This document shows, piece after piece, positions 7,254-14,220 of a stretch of 33,223 nucleotides of DNA; the stretch's first letter is position 1, and every line of letters begins with the position of its first letter. The notes beneath the pieces are model-generated. The model did no database searches and had not been told where the DNA came from. It saw only the letters and a program-made list of their open reading frames with translations. The DNA lies in NCBI RefSeq assembly GCF_020532645.1, contig NZ_JAJAUZ010000077.1:1-33223 (forward strand), in the 5' to 3' direction. The stretch comes from Streptomyces bambusae (GTDB lineage: Bacteria; Actinomycetota; Actinomycetes; Streptomycetales; Streptomycetaceae). Position numbers and translations under genes: made by a program.

Positions 7254-8600
7254 TCAGCGCGTGGCCACGGGCTCCCGTACGGGCTGCAGGGCGGCGGTCG
7301 CCTGCTCCGTGGACCCGGCCGGCTCGGGGCCGTCCACAGGGGAGCCGTCGGCCGGCAGCTCCTCCTCGGCCTGCTTCCCGCGGATCAGGTTGAGCGCGGG
7401 AGACGTGGCGGCGGTGGTCAGCAGCGCCATCAAGACGAGGATCGTGAACAGGTCCTGGCCGATGACCCCGAGGCCCAGGCCGATGTTCAGCACGACCAGC
7501 TCCGTCAGGCCGCGGCAGTTCATCAGCGCGCCGATCGACAGCGCGTCGCGCCAGGTCTGGCCGGCCGCCCGGGCCGCGCCGGCGCCGCCGCCCCACTTGG
7601 CCAGCACCGCCACCGCGAGCACCGCCAGCGCCCACAGCCACTGCACCGGGTCGCCCGCCAGCATCGAGATGTTGGTCTTCAGACCGGTGGTCACGAAGAA
7701 CAGCGGGAGCAGCACGGGGACTGTGACCGCCCGCAGCCGCGTCGCCTGGCGCTCGATCACCCGGGAGCCGCGCGGGGTGACGACCCCGAACAGGAACGCC
7801 CCGAACAGCGCGTGCACCCCGATCTCGTCGGTGGCCAGCGCCGACAGGCACAGCCCGCTGAACAGGACCACCATCACCACGCTGTCCGTGGACGCGCGCT
7901 CGGCCCGGGCGGCCCAGCGGGCCAGCAGCGGACGCACCACGAAGGCGAGGAAGAGCGTGAAGGCCACCGCCATCAGGGCCGTGGTGACGGCCTCGAACGG
8001 CGAACCGCTCTTGGCCACCGCGACCACGACGGCCAGCAGGCACCAGGCGGTGACGTCGTCCACGGCCGCGCAGGCCATCGCCAGCGCGCCCACCCTGGTC
8101 CGGTACAGCCCGCGGTCGGTCAGGATGCGGGCCAGCACCGGGAACGCGGTGATGCTCATCGACACCGCGATGAACAGGACGAACGGGAGCTGCCCGACGC
8201 CGTCGGGAGCGAAGGTCCCGTACATCGCCAGCGCCAGCAGGGAGCCCAGCACCAGGGGCAGGGCGATGCTCGCCTGGCTGACGGCCACCGCCGTCTTGCT
8301 GTGCCCGCGCAGCGATCCGAGGTTGAGCTCCAGCCCGACCAGGAACATGAAGGCCAGCAGCCCCAGGCTGCCCAGCGTCCCGATGTACGGCAGCACCGAG
8401 GACGGGAACAGCCAGGTCTGCGCCTCCGGCCACAGCCAGCCCAGCAGGGAGGGCCCGAGCAGGATGCCCACCGCCATCTCGCCCACCACCGGAGGCTGGC
8501 CGAACCGGCGCACCAGCTGCGCGCCGGCCTTGCAGGCCAGGATCACCACGGGCACGGCGATCAGGAGATCGGGAAGGGGATCACGGATTGCGCCTGCCAT
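7254..8600 (-). CDS. CPA2-family cation/proton antiporter
   Basis: The 448-residue integral membrane protein has about 12-13 hydrophobic helices. CAAVDDVTAWCLLAVVVA in the middle carries the paired Asp of the CPA2 (NapA/KefB-like) ion site, and the FLVGLELNLGSLRGHSK segment before it is typical of Na+/H+ exchangers in this family. No C-terminal TrkA/RCK domain is present; instead there is a short hydrophilic tail rich in Glu, Pro and Ala. ATG 8600 follows GGAG by 5 bases. It is 28 bp downstream of the FMN reductase gene and is likely co-transcribed with it. Antiporters occur in several aromatic polyketide clusters, where they may assist export or ion homeostasis; this role is inference. Confidence 0.88.
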   Translation of the reverse strand: MAGAIRDPLPDLLIAVPVVILACKAGAQLVRRFGQPPVVGEMAVGILLGPSLLGWLWPEAQTWLFPSSVLPYIGTLGSLGLLAFMFLVGLELNLGSLRGHSKTAVAVSQASIALPLVLGSLLALAMYGTFAPDGVGQLPFVLFIAVSMSITAFPVLARILTDRGLYRTRVGALAMACAAVDDVTAWCLLAVVVAVAKSGSPFEAVTTALMAVAFTLFLAFVVRPLLARWAARAERASTDSVVMVVLFSGLCLSALATDEIGVHALFGAFLFGVVTPRGSRVIERQATRLRAVTVPVLLPLFFVTTGLKTNISMLAGDPVQWLWALAVLAVAVLAKWGGGAGAARAAGQTWRDALSIGALMNCRGLTELVVLNIGLGLGVIGQDLFTILVLMALLTTAATSPALNLIRGKQAEEELPADGSPVDGPEPAGSTEQATAALQPVREPVATR

Positions 8601-8628
8601 CAGAACTCCAGGAGGAGGGAAAGAGGTC

Positions 8629-9288
8629 TCAGTACTCGTACGGGTGGACGGACTTGGCCTCGCGCAGCGCCCGTGCCCACCACAGGAGCTGATTGAGCAT
8701 CAGCTTGGCTGCACCGCCGGCGCCTTCGGCGTCCGCGGGGAAGCGGCCGTCGGCGTCGTAGTGCTCGAGGATCCTCGGGAAGCTGACGATGTCCTTCATG
8801 CCGACCGCGTGGAACTCGGCGAATATCTGGCGCAGGTGCTCCACGGCCCGCACCCCGCCCGCCATGCTCAGGCCGTAGCTGACGAAGCCGACGGGCTTGG
8901 CCCGCCACTCCGCCTGGAAGCTGTCGATGAGGGTCTTGAGGGTGCCGGGGACGCTGCGGTTGTACTCCGGTACGACCACGACGAAGGCCTCGGCGGCCGC
9001 CAGCCGGGGGCTGAGTGCGCGGGCCACCGGGTCGTCCGGGTCCAGGCTCGCGGGCAGCGGGGTCTTCGCCACGTCGACGACGTCGACGACGAGGTCGTCA
9101 CGGGCCTCGGCCACCCGGGTGAACCAGGCCGCCACATCGGGGGCGAGCCGCCCGTCGCGGGCGGAGCCGACGACGAGCGTCACCCGCACCGGCGCCGGGG
9201 TCTGCGCGGACGGCGCCGCCGGGACGGGAACGGGTGTCTCCTGGACGGTCGGCGTGTGCGCGAGCGCCTGCGAGGAGGAGGGGGGCAC
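8629..9288 (-). CDS. NADPH-dependent FMN reductase (flavodoxin-fold)
   Basis: The 219-residue protein starts with a roughly 34-residue Pro/Ala-rich extension, then a flavodoxin-like domain. GSARDGR (41-47) is the FMN-phosphate loop, PEYNRSVPGTLKTLID (from 107) the hallmark of the SsuE/ArsH/quinone reductase group, and SYGLSMAGGVRAVEHLR the second flavin loop. It reduces FMN or quinones with NAD(P)H. It begins at GTG 9288, 13 bp after the DUF385 gene, with AGAGGA 8 bases upstream. It may supply reduced flavin to an oxygenase, or reduce a quinone intermediate, in addition to the HpaC-type reductase at 90-680. Confidence 0.87.
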   Translation of the reverse strand: MPPSSSQALAHTPTVQETPVPVPAAPSAQTPAPVRVTLVVGSARDGRLAPDVAAWFTRVAEARDDLVVDVVDVAKTPLPASLDPDDPVARALSPRLAAAEAFVVVVPEYNRSVPGTLKTLIDSFQAEWRAKPVGFVSYGLSMAGGVRAVEHLRQIFAEFHAVGMKDIVSFPRILEHYDADGRFPADAEGAGGAAKLMLNQLLWWARALREAKSVHPYEY

Positions 9289-9301
9289 GGGTTGGTTCCT
9301 C

Positions 9302-9703
9302 TCAGCTCTTGACCGCGGTCCGGGCGCCCACCGGGGTCAGCGCGAGGAACTGGGTGGCGTCGACACGGTTGAGGATGCGGCGGGTGAGGGCCGGCATCCT
9401 GGTCTGCCCGTCGTCGGTGAAGACCGTCGGGTTCTCCACCGTGATCCGGCGGCCCCGGGTGGTGATCTCGCACCCGCCCGCCGCCAGCACGTTCTTGACC
9501 CAGTCCGAGCCCGGGCCGTAGGGCAGGGTGACGACGATGTCCTCGCCGCGCCGGAAGAGCTTGACCGGGGTCGTGAACTCCCGCCCCGACTTGCGGCCCC
9601 GGTGGTGGATCTTTCCGAAGCCGGGCATGCGGCTGAGGACGGGTCCCACGAAGTGGTTGGCGACCGCCTTGTTGAAGCGGGCCACACGTCTGTCGATCGG
9701 CAC
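9302..9703 (-). CDS. Deazaflavin (F420)-dependent nitroreductase-family protein (DUF385/Ddn-like)
   Basis: This 133-residue split beta-barrel protein has the family features GRKSGREFTTPVKLF (about 36-50) and LPYGPGSDWVKNVLAAGGCEI (about 60-80), which frame the F420 phosphate and deazaflavin site in Ddn and FDOR-A proteins. Members use F420H2 to reduce quinones or enones. The start is GTG 9703 with AGGAGG six bases upstream. It is tightly followed by the FMN reductase gene (13 bp), so the two probably act on the same intermediate. Cofactor use (F420 versus FMN) cannot be settled from sequence. Confidence 0.85.
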   Translation of the reverse strand: MPIDRRVARFNKAVANHFVGPVLSRMPGFGKIHHRGRKSGREFTTPVKLFRRGEDIVVTLPYGPGSDWVKNVLAAGGCEITTRGRRITVENPTVFTDDGQTRMPALTRRILNRVDATQFLALTPVGARTAVKS

Positions 9704-9808
9704 TGCTTGCCTCCTGTAGTCGTGGCACGTGTCGGCCGTGCGCTCCGCGGCGGAGCCGGGGCCGCCGCCCCGCCTCCGCCGCGGAACCGGGCCGGGGGTC
9801 CGGCAGGG

Positions 9809-10321
9809 TCAGGCGGCCGGCTTGCCGGCGCCGGGGCCGCCCGCAGCCGGGCCGCCCGCGCCCGGGCCGCCGGACGGCGTGAGCGGGCCGACCGGCTTGC
9901 CGCCGGACTGCAGGAAGCGCTGGAGGGAGAAGTTGTCGACGATGCCCCAGCGCTCGGCGATCTTGTCGCCCTCGAAGCGGAACCAGATGATCGCCTGGTG
10001 CTGCACCTGGAGGCCGGTGGGCGCGATGCCGATGAACGGGCCGGTGTGCTTGCCGTGCATCACCCAGCGGATGGCGGCCTTGTCGCCCTGCGAGATGAAG
10101 TCGAGGATCTCGTACTTGATCTCGCTGAACGCCGACTGCTGGATGCGGATGGTGTGCTTGAAGGCCTCCGGGCCGCGCATCGAGTCGTCGTGGCTGCCGT
10201 GGTTGCGGAAGTCCGCGGTCAGGTAGCGGTCGGCGGCCGACAGGTCGCCGAGGTCCAGTCCCTCGTGGAAGACCTTCTCCACGAGTTCCTTCTGCTGCTC
10301 GGCCGTCAGCGTGGTGGCCAT
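9809..10321 (-). CDS. SnoaL-like (NTF2-fold) protein with Gly/Pro/Ala-rich tail
   Basis: The 170-residue protein is a SnoaL/ester-cyclase-type alpha+beta barrel: RYLTADFRNHGSHDDSMRGPEAF near residues 33-55 and the barrel strands IRWVMHGKHTGPFIGIAPTG and IIWFRFEGDKIAERWGIVD. SnoaL proteins cyclise anthracycline precursors by aldol condensation; relatives act as hydroxylation partners or dehydratases. After about residue 140 it ends in a low-complexity GGP/GAG/KPAA tail that the family normally lacks. AAGGAG lies 8 bases before the ATG. Whether it is a cyclase here is not known. Confidence 0.82.
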   Translation of the reverse strand: MATTLTAEQQKELVEKVFHEGLDLGDLSAADRYLTADFRNHGSHDDSMRGPEAFKHTIRIQQSAFSEIKYEILDFISQGDKAAIRWVMHGKHTGPFIGIAPTGLQVQHQAIIWFRFEGDKIAERWGIVDNFSLQRFLQSGGKPVGPLTPSGGPGAGGPAAGGPGAGKPAA

Positions 10322-10450
10322 GGGGGTGACTCCTTGTGCTCGGGGGTGGGGTGGGGACTGCTGGTGGTACGGCGGCCGGGGGGTGCATGCCCCGGACCCG
10401 CGGGGCGGGCCGTGCGGTGGCCTGCCGCGGGGCCGGGAGCGCACGCCGCG

Positions 10451-11065
10451 TCAGTTGCCTCGGGTGTCGAGGGTCTTGGTGTCGACCTGCGTCACGCCCC
10501 GGGGCACCGCGCCGGTGCTCCACACGATCCGCAGCCGCAGCCGGTCGATCCGCCAGCCCTCGGGAGTGCGCCGGGCCACGCCCGTGAACCGTCCGCCGAG
10601 CTGGAAGTACTCGGAGGCGTCCGGCGGGAGCGGCGAACCGAAGTGGATGTGCGAGGCGATCAGGCTCCAGCTGATCGCGGCGCGGTCGCCGTCGAGGTCG
10701 ACCGAGACGTCGGACCCGTGGTGATGAGTACGGCCCCAGCGGGCCATGATCTCCGCGGTGAACGCCGGCACCCCGGCGATCCCGCGGTGGCTGCCGACGG
10801 GGAAGGTGAGTTCGACGCCCTCGGTGAAGAGGGACATCGCCCATGCGTCGTCGAAGCTGCCCTGGTCGAGGCTGGCCAGGTAGCGGTCGACCAGCCGGCC
10901 GAGCATCGCCAGGTCGGACAGCCGCCGCACCTCGGAGGCCAGCGCGTCGAGATCCGCCACCGCGGCCGGTGCGCCCGGGAAGGCCGCGGTCGCCGGGAAG
11001 TCCGGGTCGATCTGCACGGCTTCGGCGCCCTGGGCGGGTGCCGCCGTGTCCGCGACGGTGCTCAT
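10451..11065 (-). CDS. SnoaL_4-type NTF2-fold protein (dehydratase/hydroxylase-like)
   Basis: The 204-residue protein has a 45-residue Ala/Pro-rich N-terminus and then a scytalone dehydratase/SnoaL_4-like barrel: LVDRYLASLDQGSFDDAWAMSLFTEGVELTFP, the conserved HHHGSDVSVDLDGDRAAISW strand pair and a final GRFTGVARRTPEGWRIDRLRL hairpin. Family members catalyse dehydration, cyclisation or ring hydroxylation. Its ATG overlaps the stop of the upstream small gene (ATGA, 11062-11065), so translation is coupled. It is a second NTF2-fold protein in the same transcript as the shorter one at 9809, and the two are not close copies. Confidence 0.8.
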   Translation of the reverse strand: MSTVADTAAPAQGAEAVQIDPDFPATAAFPGAPAAVADLDALASEVRRLSDLAMLGRLVDRYLASLDQGSFDDAWAMSLFTEGVELTFPVGSHRGIAGVPAFTAEIMARWGRTHHHGSDVSVDLDGDRAAISWSLIASHIHFGSPLPPDASEYFQLGGRFTGVARRTPEGWRIDRLRLRIVWSTGAVPRGVTQVDTKTLDTRGN

Positions 11066-11436
11066 GACACGCGGCGGGCTTCGGTCGCGGCGTCGGTGGC
11101 GTAGATGACCACGTCCTCGGCGCTGTGGACGACGGCCTTGCCGGTGCCCGTGAACGCCGAGCCGCCCTCGCGGCGGGCCGCGATGTCGATCTTGATGTAG
11201 GCGGCGCGGTGGCCGTTCGGGCTGATCTGGGTGTGGTCGGGGTTGAAGTCCTCGCGGATGTAGAACTCGAAGGTCTCGTCCCCGGTGGGCATCCAGGAGC
11301 CCGCCCCGGTGCTCTTCTCCGTGGTGACGTCGAGCGAGCCGTCCGGGTGGAAGGTGACCGTGTAGTCGTCGGTCTCACCGTCGTGGGTGACCGTACCCGT
11401 CCACTGGCCGGTGGGCGTGGGAGCAGAAACAGACAT
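11062..11436 (-). CDS. Small beta-rich protein of unknown function, first gene of the tailoring block
   Basis: The 124-residue product alternates short polar beta strands (GQWTGTVTHDGETDDYTVTFHPDGSLDV, TFEFYIREDF, HRAAYIKIDIAARREG, GTGKAVVHSAEDVVIYAT), suggesting a lipocalin-like or antiparallel barrel. No catalytic motif or signal peptide is seen. It starts at ATG 11436 with AAGGAAG about 12 bases upstream, a long spacing. It is translationally coupled to the SnoaL_4 gene by ATGA. Upstream lie a hairpin with a U-run and a strong palindrome. It could be an accessory or ligand-binding protein; I do not recognise the family firmly. Confidence 0.7.
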   Translation of the reverse strand: MSVSAPTPTGQWTGTVTHDGETDDYTVTFHPDGSLDVTTEKSTGAGSWMPTGDETFEFYIREDFNPDHTQISPNGHRAAYIKIDIAARREGGSAFTGTGKAVVHSAEDVVIYATDAATEARRVS

Positions 11437-11489
11437 GGATCGACCACACTTCCTTGAGTCAGGTTGCGCCGGGAGGCGGAAAACAAAAA

Positions 11490-11519
11490 ATCCGCACCGG
11501 TGGAATACCGGATGCGGAT
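11490..11519 (-). terminator. Hairpin plus U-run in the leader of the tailoring operon (possible attenuator)
   Basis: ATCCGCA-CCGG (11490-11500) pairs with CCGG-A-TGCGGAT (11508-11519) with a single bulge and a 7-base loop. On the minus strand the stem is followed by TTTTTTGTTTT, a textbook intrinsic terminator. It lies only 53 bp before the ATG at 11436 and downstream of the palindromic operator at 11589-11619. A transcript starting near that operator would have to read through it. Confidence 0.7.
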
Positions 11520-11588
11520 GAAGATGCAGACGGGCGCGATTCAGGGCATGGGGGCGCCGGAAAAAGTGTGACACGCCTGCCGAGCGGA

Positions 11589-11619
11589 AGTCAACTCACC
11601 TTATACATAGGTGAATTGA
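11589..11619. promoter_or_regulatory. 12-bp-arm palindromic operator before the tailoring operon
   Basis: GTCAACTCACCT (11589-11600) and AGGTGAATTGAC (11608-11619) match at 11 of 12 positions around the A/T centre TATACAT. On the minus strand the arms contain TTGACT, a possible -35 box. The AT-rich centre in a GC-rich genome and the long arms mark a real regulator site, most simply for the tandem MarR or one of the TetR proteins. Confidence 0.75.
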
Positions 11620-11654
11620 CGATCCATGGGGACAACTCTTCGAAAGGCGGCAGA

Positions 11655-11694
11655 AAGAAGCCCTCACGGCTGGGGGGAGCCGTGAGGGCTTCTT
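11655..11694. terminator. 17-bp perfect hairpin (bidirectional terminator)
   Basis: Arms 11655-11671 and 11678-11694 pair perfectly (core GAAGCCCTCACGGCT), with a G-only 6-base loop. It follows the BldC-like stop on the minus strand by 66 bp and should insulate the regulatory island from the tailoring operon. The bases after the stem are CTTTCTG on the minus strand and only weakly U-rich. Confidence 0.8.
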
Positions 11695-11760
11695 CCGGTT
11701 CGGATCCCCGCACGGATCCGGTGGAGCGGCCGGGAGGGACGGCCGAGGTATTCGGTGCTT

Positions 11761-11937
11761 TCAGCGGCGCATCGCCAGTAATTCGTCCAGGTCGTATTGG
11801 GCCCGCTGGGGGCCGCCGAAGCGGGTGATCTTGCCGCGCGAGGCCCATTTGCGGATCGTCGCCTCGCTCACGCCCATGGCCAGGGCTGCGAGTTCCGTCG
11901 GCACCATCCGGCGGCGCGCCGTGGACGCGGCCGTCAT
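11761..11937 (-). CDS. BldC-like small MerR-type HTH protein
   Basis: The 58-residue protein is almost only a winged-helix DNA-binding domain: VPTELAALAMGVSEATIRKWASRGKITRFGGPQRAQYDLDELLAM, with the arrangement of the MerR/excisionase (HTH_17) and BldC group. BldC of Streptomyces is a developmental regulator that binds cooperatively as head-to-tail oligomers. The ATG overlaps the stop of the upstream gene (ATGA, 11934-11937), so the two are co-translated and their products may work together. It is followed by a strong hairpin. Confidence 0.82.
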   Translation of the reverse strand: MTAASTARRRMVPTELAALAMGVSEATIRKWASRGKITRFGGPQRAQYDLDELLAMRR

Positions 11938-12557
11938 GCGGCGTGCTCCCGCATCCGGCCCGCCACCGACAGCCACTGGTGCGGCGGCAGCGCGTGCCCG
12001 GCGTCGCAGGAGACGTGGCCGGGCGTCGGCCCGCCGCCGCCCCGCATCACTCCGTGCAGCAGCCCGCCGCAGCCGGGCTCGGGGCACTCCCCCAGCGCGA
12101 ACCGCTTGACCGGGCCCGGCCCGAACAGCCCGCCCAGGTCCTCCAGCAGCCGGCGGACCTCGTCGTCGAAGTCCACCGCGGCCGGGTGCCCTGCCAGCCA
12201 GTCCAGCTGCGCGCGCAGGAACTGCACCAGGGCGCCGACCTCGCTGTCGTACGGCCCCGGTGCTCCGCTCCCCTCCGCGACCAGCCGCGCCCAGGAGGAG
12301 AGCACCCCGCGCAGTTCGCTGCGCGCGCCCAGGGTCTGCTCGTCGAGCACGATGCCGGTGCTCCGGCTGCTGCCGCTGACCCGCTCGCGCATCCGGGCGG
12401 GGGCGGGGATCAGGGAGTGGTCGCTCTCCCGGTACAGGCCGAGCAGGGTGCGCAGCTGCATGCTCAGCCGCGTCACGCACTTGCCGCAGATACGGCCGCA
12501 GCGGGTCGCGCAGTCCCTCGCGGGGTGGTGGTCGGGAAGTTCTCGACGGGGGTGCAT
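11934..12557 (-). CDS. Cys-rich protein resembling OvmZ-type conserved Streptomyces proteins
   Basis: The 207-residue soluble protein has an N-terminal Cys cluster (CATRCGRICGKC, residues 14-25) and a C-terminal ECPEPGCGGLL...VSCDAGH segment that looks like a zinc ribbon. The middle is helical. I recall similar proteins annotated as OvmZ (from the oviedomycin cluster) next to BldC-like HTH genes in Streptomyces; this rests on memory. ATG 12557 is preferred because GAGGGAT precedes it and because the upstream extension has unusual composition. Two possible metal sites suggest a regulatory or scaffold role with its HTH partner. Confidence 0.65.
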   Translation of the reverse strand: MHPRRELPDHHPARDCATRCGRICGKCVTRLSMQLRTLLGLYRESDHSLIPAPARMRERVSGSSRSTGIVLDEQTLGARSELRGVLSSWARLVAEGSGAPGPYDSEVGALVQFLRAQLDWLAGHPAAVDFDDEVRRLLEDLGGLFGPGPVKRFALGECPEPGCGGLLHGVMRGGGGPTPGHVSCDAGHALPPHQWLSVAGRMREHAA

Positions 12558-12758
12558 CCGGATCCCTCGAATCCTGTGACTTCCGGTGACGGCGATCGGC
12601 CCACATACCGGCCGACCAGTTCGTGTCGCCATCCTTCCGGAGCTGGCTTGGGCGCTTCAACGCGCGCCGGATCAAAGCTTCTGCAGGGTTGCGCAGGCTT
12701 TCGCAGCTGTGTCAGCGGAGCGTCAGCCGGACCTCAGGAAGAGCACAAGGACCCCTCC

Positions 12759-13916
12759 TCAGGAGCGGGGCCGGACCGGCAGGTGGATCTCCACCACCGT
12801 GCCGGCGACCTCGCCGGCGGATGTCTCGGCCCGGCCGCCGAGGTCCTCGATGCGCTCGGTCAGGGAGCGCAGGGCGTCGCCGCCGGCCTCGCCGGGACCG
12901 GTTCCGTCGTCGGTCACCCGTGCGTACAGCCAGCGCCGGGTGATCCGTACGACGACCGAGACGTGCCCGGTGTCCGGCCGGGCCAGCCGGTCGCGCAGCG
13001 CCTCGCGCAGGGCGAGGTAGATCTCCCTCCGGTGGCGTTCGGGGATCAGCCCCTCGTCGCCGGCGACCTCGACGGAGGCGACGACGGCCCGGTCGCCCTG
13101 CGGCCCGGGTCCGGCGAGGAACTCCTCCAGCGCCTCGCGCAGCGGCGGAAGGTCGCAGCGGCGCCGCAGGCCTCCTATGAGCGCCTCGTTCTCCTGGGCG
13201 GCGTCGGCCAACGCCCTTTCGGCAGCGGCGAGATGGACCGCGCGGTCATCGGGTCCGGCGGTTTCGCGGGTGACGCGGGCCAGGCTGAGGCGGGCGAGCG
13301 AGAGTGCGCCGCCGAGTTCGTCGCTCAGCTGGCGGGCCAGCCGGCGGCGCTCGTTCCAGCCGTCGTCCCCGGTCCACACGGGGTCGCCGAGGCCGCGGAC
13401 GGCGGCGCCCAGACCCTGGACGACGGCGACCGCCCGCAGCAGGCCGGTCTCGCGGTGGGCGATGCCGTTCTCCAGCACGTGCAGTACCGCGCACTCGAGG
13501 AGCAGCGCGGCGGCGGTGACCACCTGGTGGGGGGAGGCGGCGGGCGGTGCGGGCGGAGCGGGGGCGGACGCGTCACCCGGCGCCGCCGCCCGGGCCAGGA
13601 CGGCGCGGGCGAAGTCCACGAGCGCGGTCCGCACGGCCGGTACGCCGGCTTCGGCGGGGGCGAGCACCTCGGGCAGGCGGGCGGCGAAGCGCTCCAGTAC
13701 GGCGGCGCTCTCCCAGCTGCCGAGGGCGGCGGCCGGGGCGGCGGGTCCGGCGGGTCCGGGACCGGCGGGGCGGGATGCGGGGGCTCCGGACAACCGGGGC
13801 GGCGGGGCGGTCCGCTGCGCCGCCGGGGGCCGCATCCGGACGGCCGCACGGAGCAGGCCCTCGTTCAGGGCTTCGGCGAACCGGCTTCCCACGACGGGGG
13901 CGGTTGTACTGCTCAT
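12759..13916 (-). CDS. Histidine-kinase-like protein with Ser in place of the phospho-acceptor His
   Basis: This 385-residue soluble protein resembles NarL-type sensor kinases in its C-terminal half. The DHp helix reads NERRRLARQLSDELGGAL, where the family has ERxRIARELHDxxG, so the acceptor His is Ser198. The HATPase domain keeps EIYLALREAL (the N-box Asn and following HA motif are lost), VTDDGTG (G1 box) and LTERIEDLGGRAE...GTVVEIHLP. The N-terminal about 130 residues are Ala/Pro-rich and have no membrane segment. It is therefore probably a pseudokinase or an ATP-binding signalling partner. GAGGAG precedes the ATG. Its promoter contains an ARE-like operator nearly identical to that of the response regulator gene at 15581-16381. 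Confidence 0.78.
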   Translation of the reverse strand: MSSTTAPVVGSRFAEALNEGLLRAAVRMRPPAAQRTAPPPRLSGAPASRPAGPGPAGPAAPAAALGSWESAAVLERFAARLPEVLAPAEAGVPAVRTALVDFARAVLARAAAPGDASAPAPPAPPAASPHQVVTAAALLLECAVLHVLENGIAHRETGLLRAVAVVQGLGAAVRGLGDPVWTGDDGWNERRRLARQLSDELGGALSLARLSLARVTRETAGPDDRAVHLAAAERALADAAQENEALIGGLRRRCDLPPLREALEEFLAGPGPQGDRAVVASVEVAGDEGLIPERHRREIYLALREALRDRLARPDTGHVSVVVRITRRWLYARVTDDGTGPGEAGGDALRSLTERIEDLGGRAETSAGEVAGTVVEIHLPVRPRS

Positions 13917-13970
13917 CGGGCTGACTCCTCAGGCGGGGTGCTGCGATGCCGCAGGGTGTACCGGCAAGCT

Positions 13971-14000
13971 AACATACAGACATGTCTGATTGTCAATGAG
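13971..14000 (-). promoter_or_regulatory. ARE-like operator in a TTGACA promoter (pseudokinase gene)
   Basis: CAGACATGTCTG (13977-13988) is a perfect 12-bp palindrome flanked by AACATA and ATTGTC, matching the style of GBL-receptor AREs. On the minus strand, a consensus TTGACA (-35, from 13991-13996) directly precedes it and TTAGCT/TAGCTT can serve as -10, so the operator fills the promoter spacer. It lies 60-75 bp before the pseudokinase ATG. Confidence 0.75.
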
Positions 14001-14220
14001 CTTGCAGGGCGCATCTCCACCTGGAGAGATCGGCGCATACCTACAAAAAGGGGACACCACCCTGAAGTTCTTCTTGCAAAATGCTCAAGATGACGAAGTA
14101 GCCCCTCGACGGCTATGCAAGAAAACAGGCAGGGCTGTATCTTTGGGTTCGTCGGCGCACTCCGCGTGCCGCCGCATTGCTTCCGTGCACCTGAAATAGG
14201 AAATGGGCAGGTTACGACTG
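14001..14220. other. Intergenic stretch between the ARE promoter and the TetR gene
   Basis: Below-average GC content and no coding bias. I see no strong inverted repeat or consensus promoter; the plus-strand promoter of the TetR gene at 14221 must lie here or in the ARE itself. An in-frame ATG at 14203 followed by a TTA codon (14212-14214) lies at the end. Confidence 0.5.

Noticed and set aside
5710..9312. A 1200-codon open frame on the plus strand
   Set aside because: It is antisense to well-supported MFS, hemerythrin, antiporter and FMN reductase genes, and its composition (Ser/Arg/Thr/Pro-rich, no domains) is that of a GC-rich shadow frame.
13990..14199. Small plus-strand ORF of 69 codons before the TetR gene
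   Set aside because: No ribosome-binding site or codon bias; it starts within the ARE promoter region.
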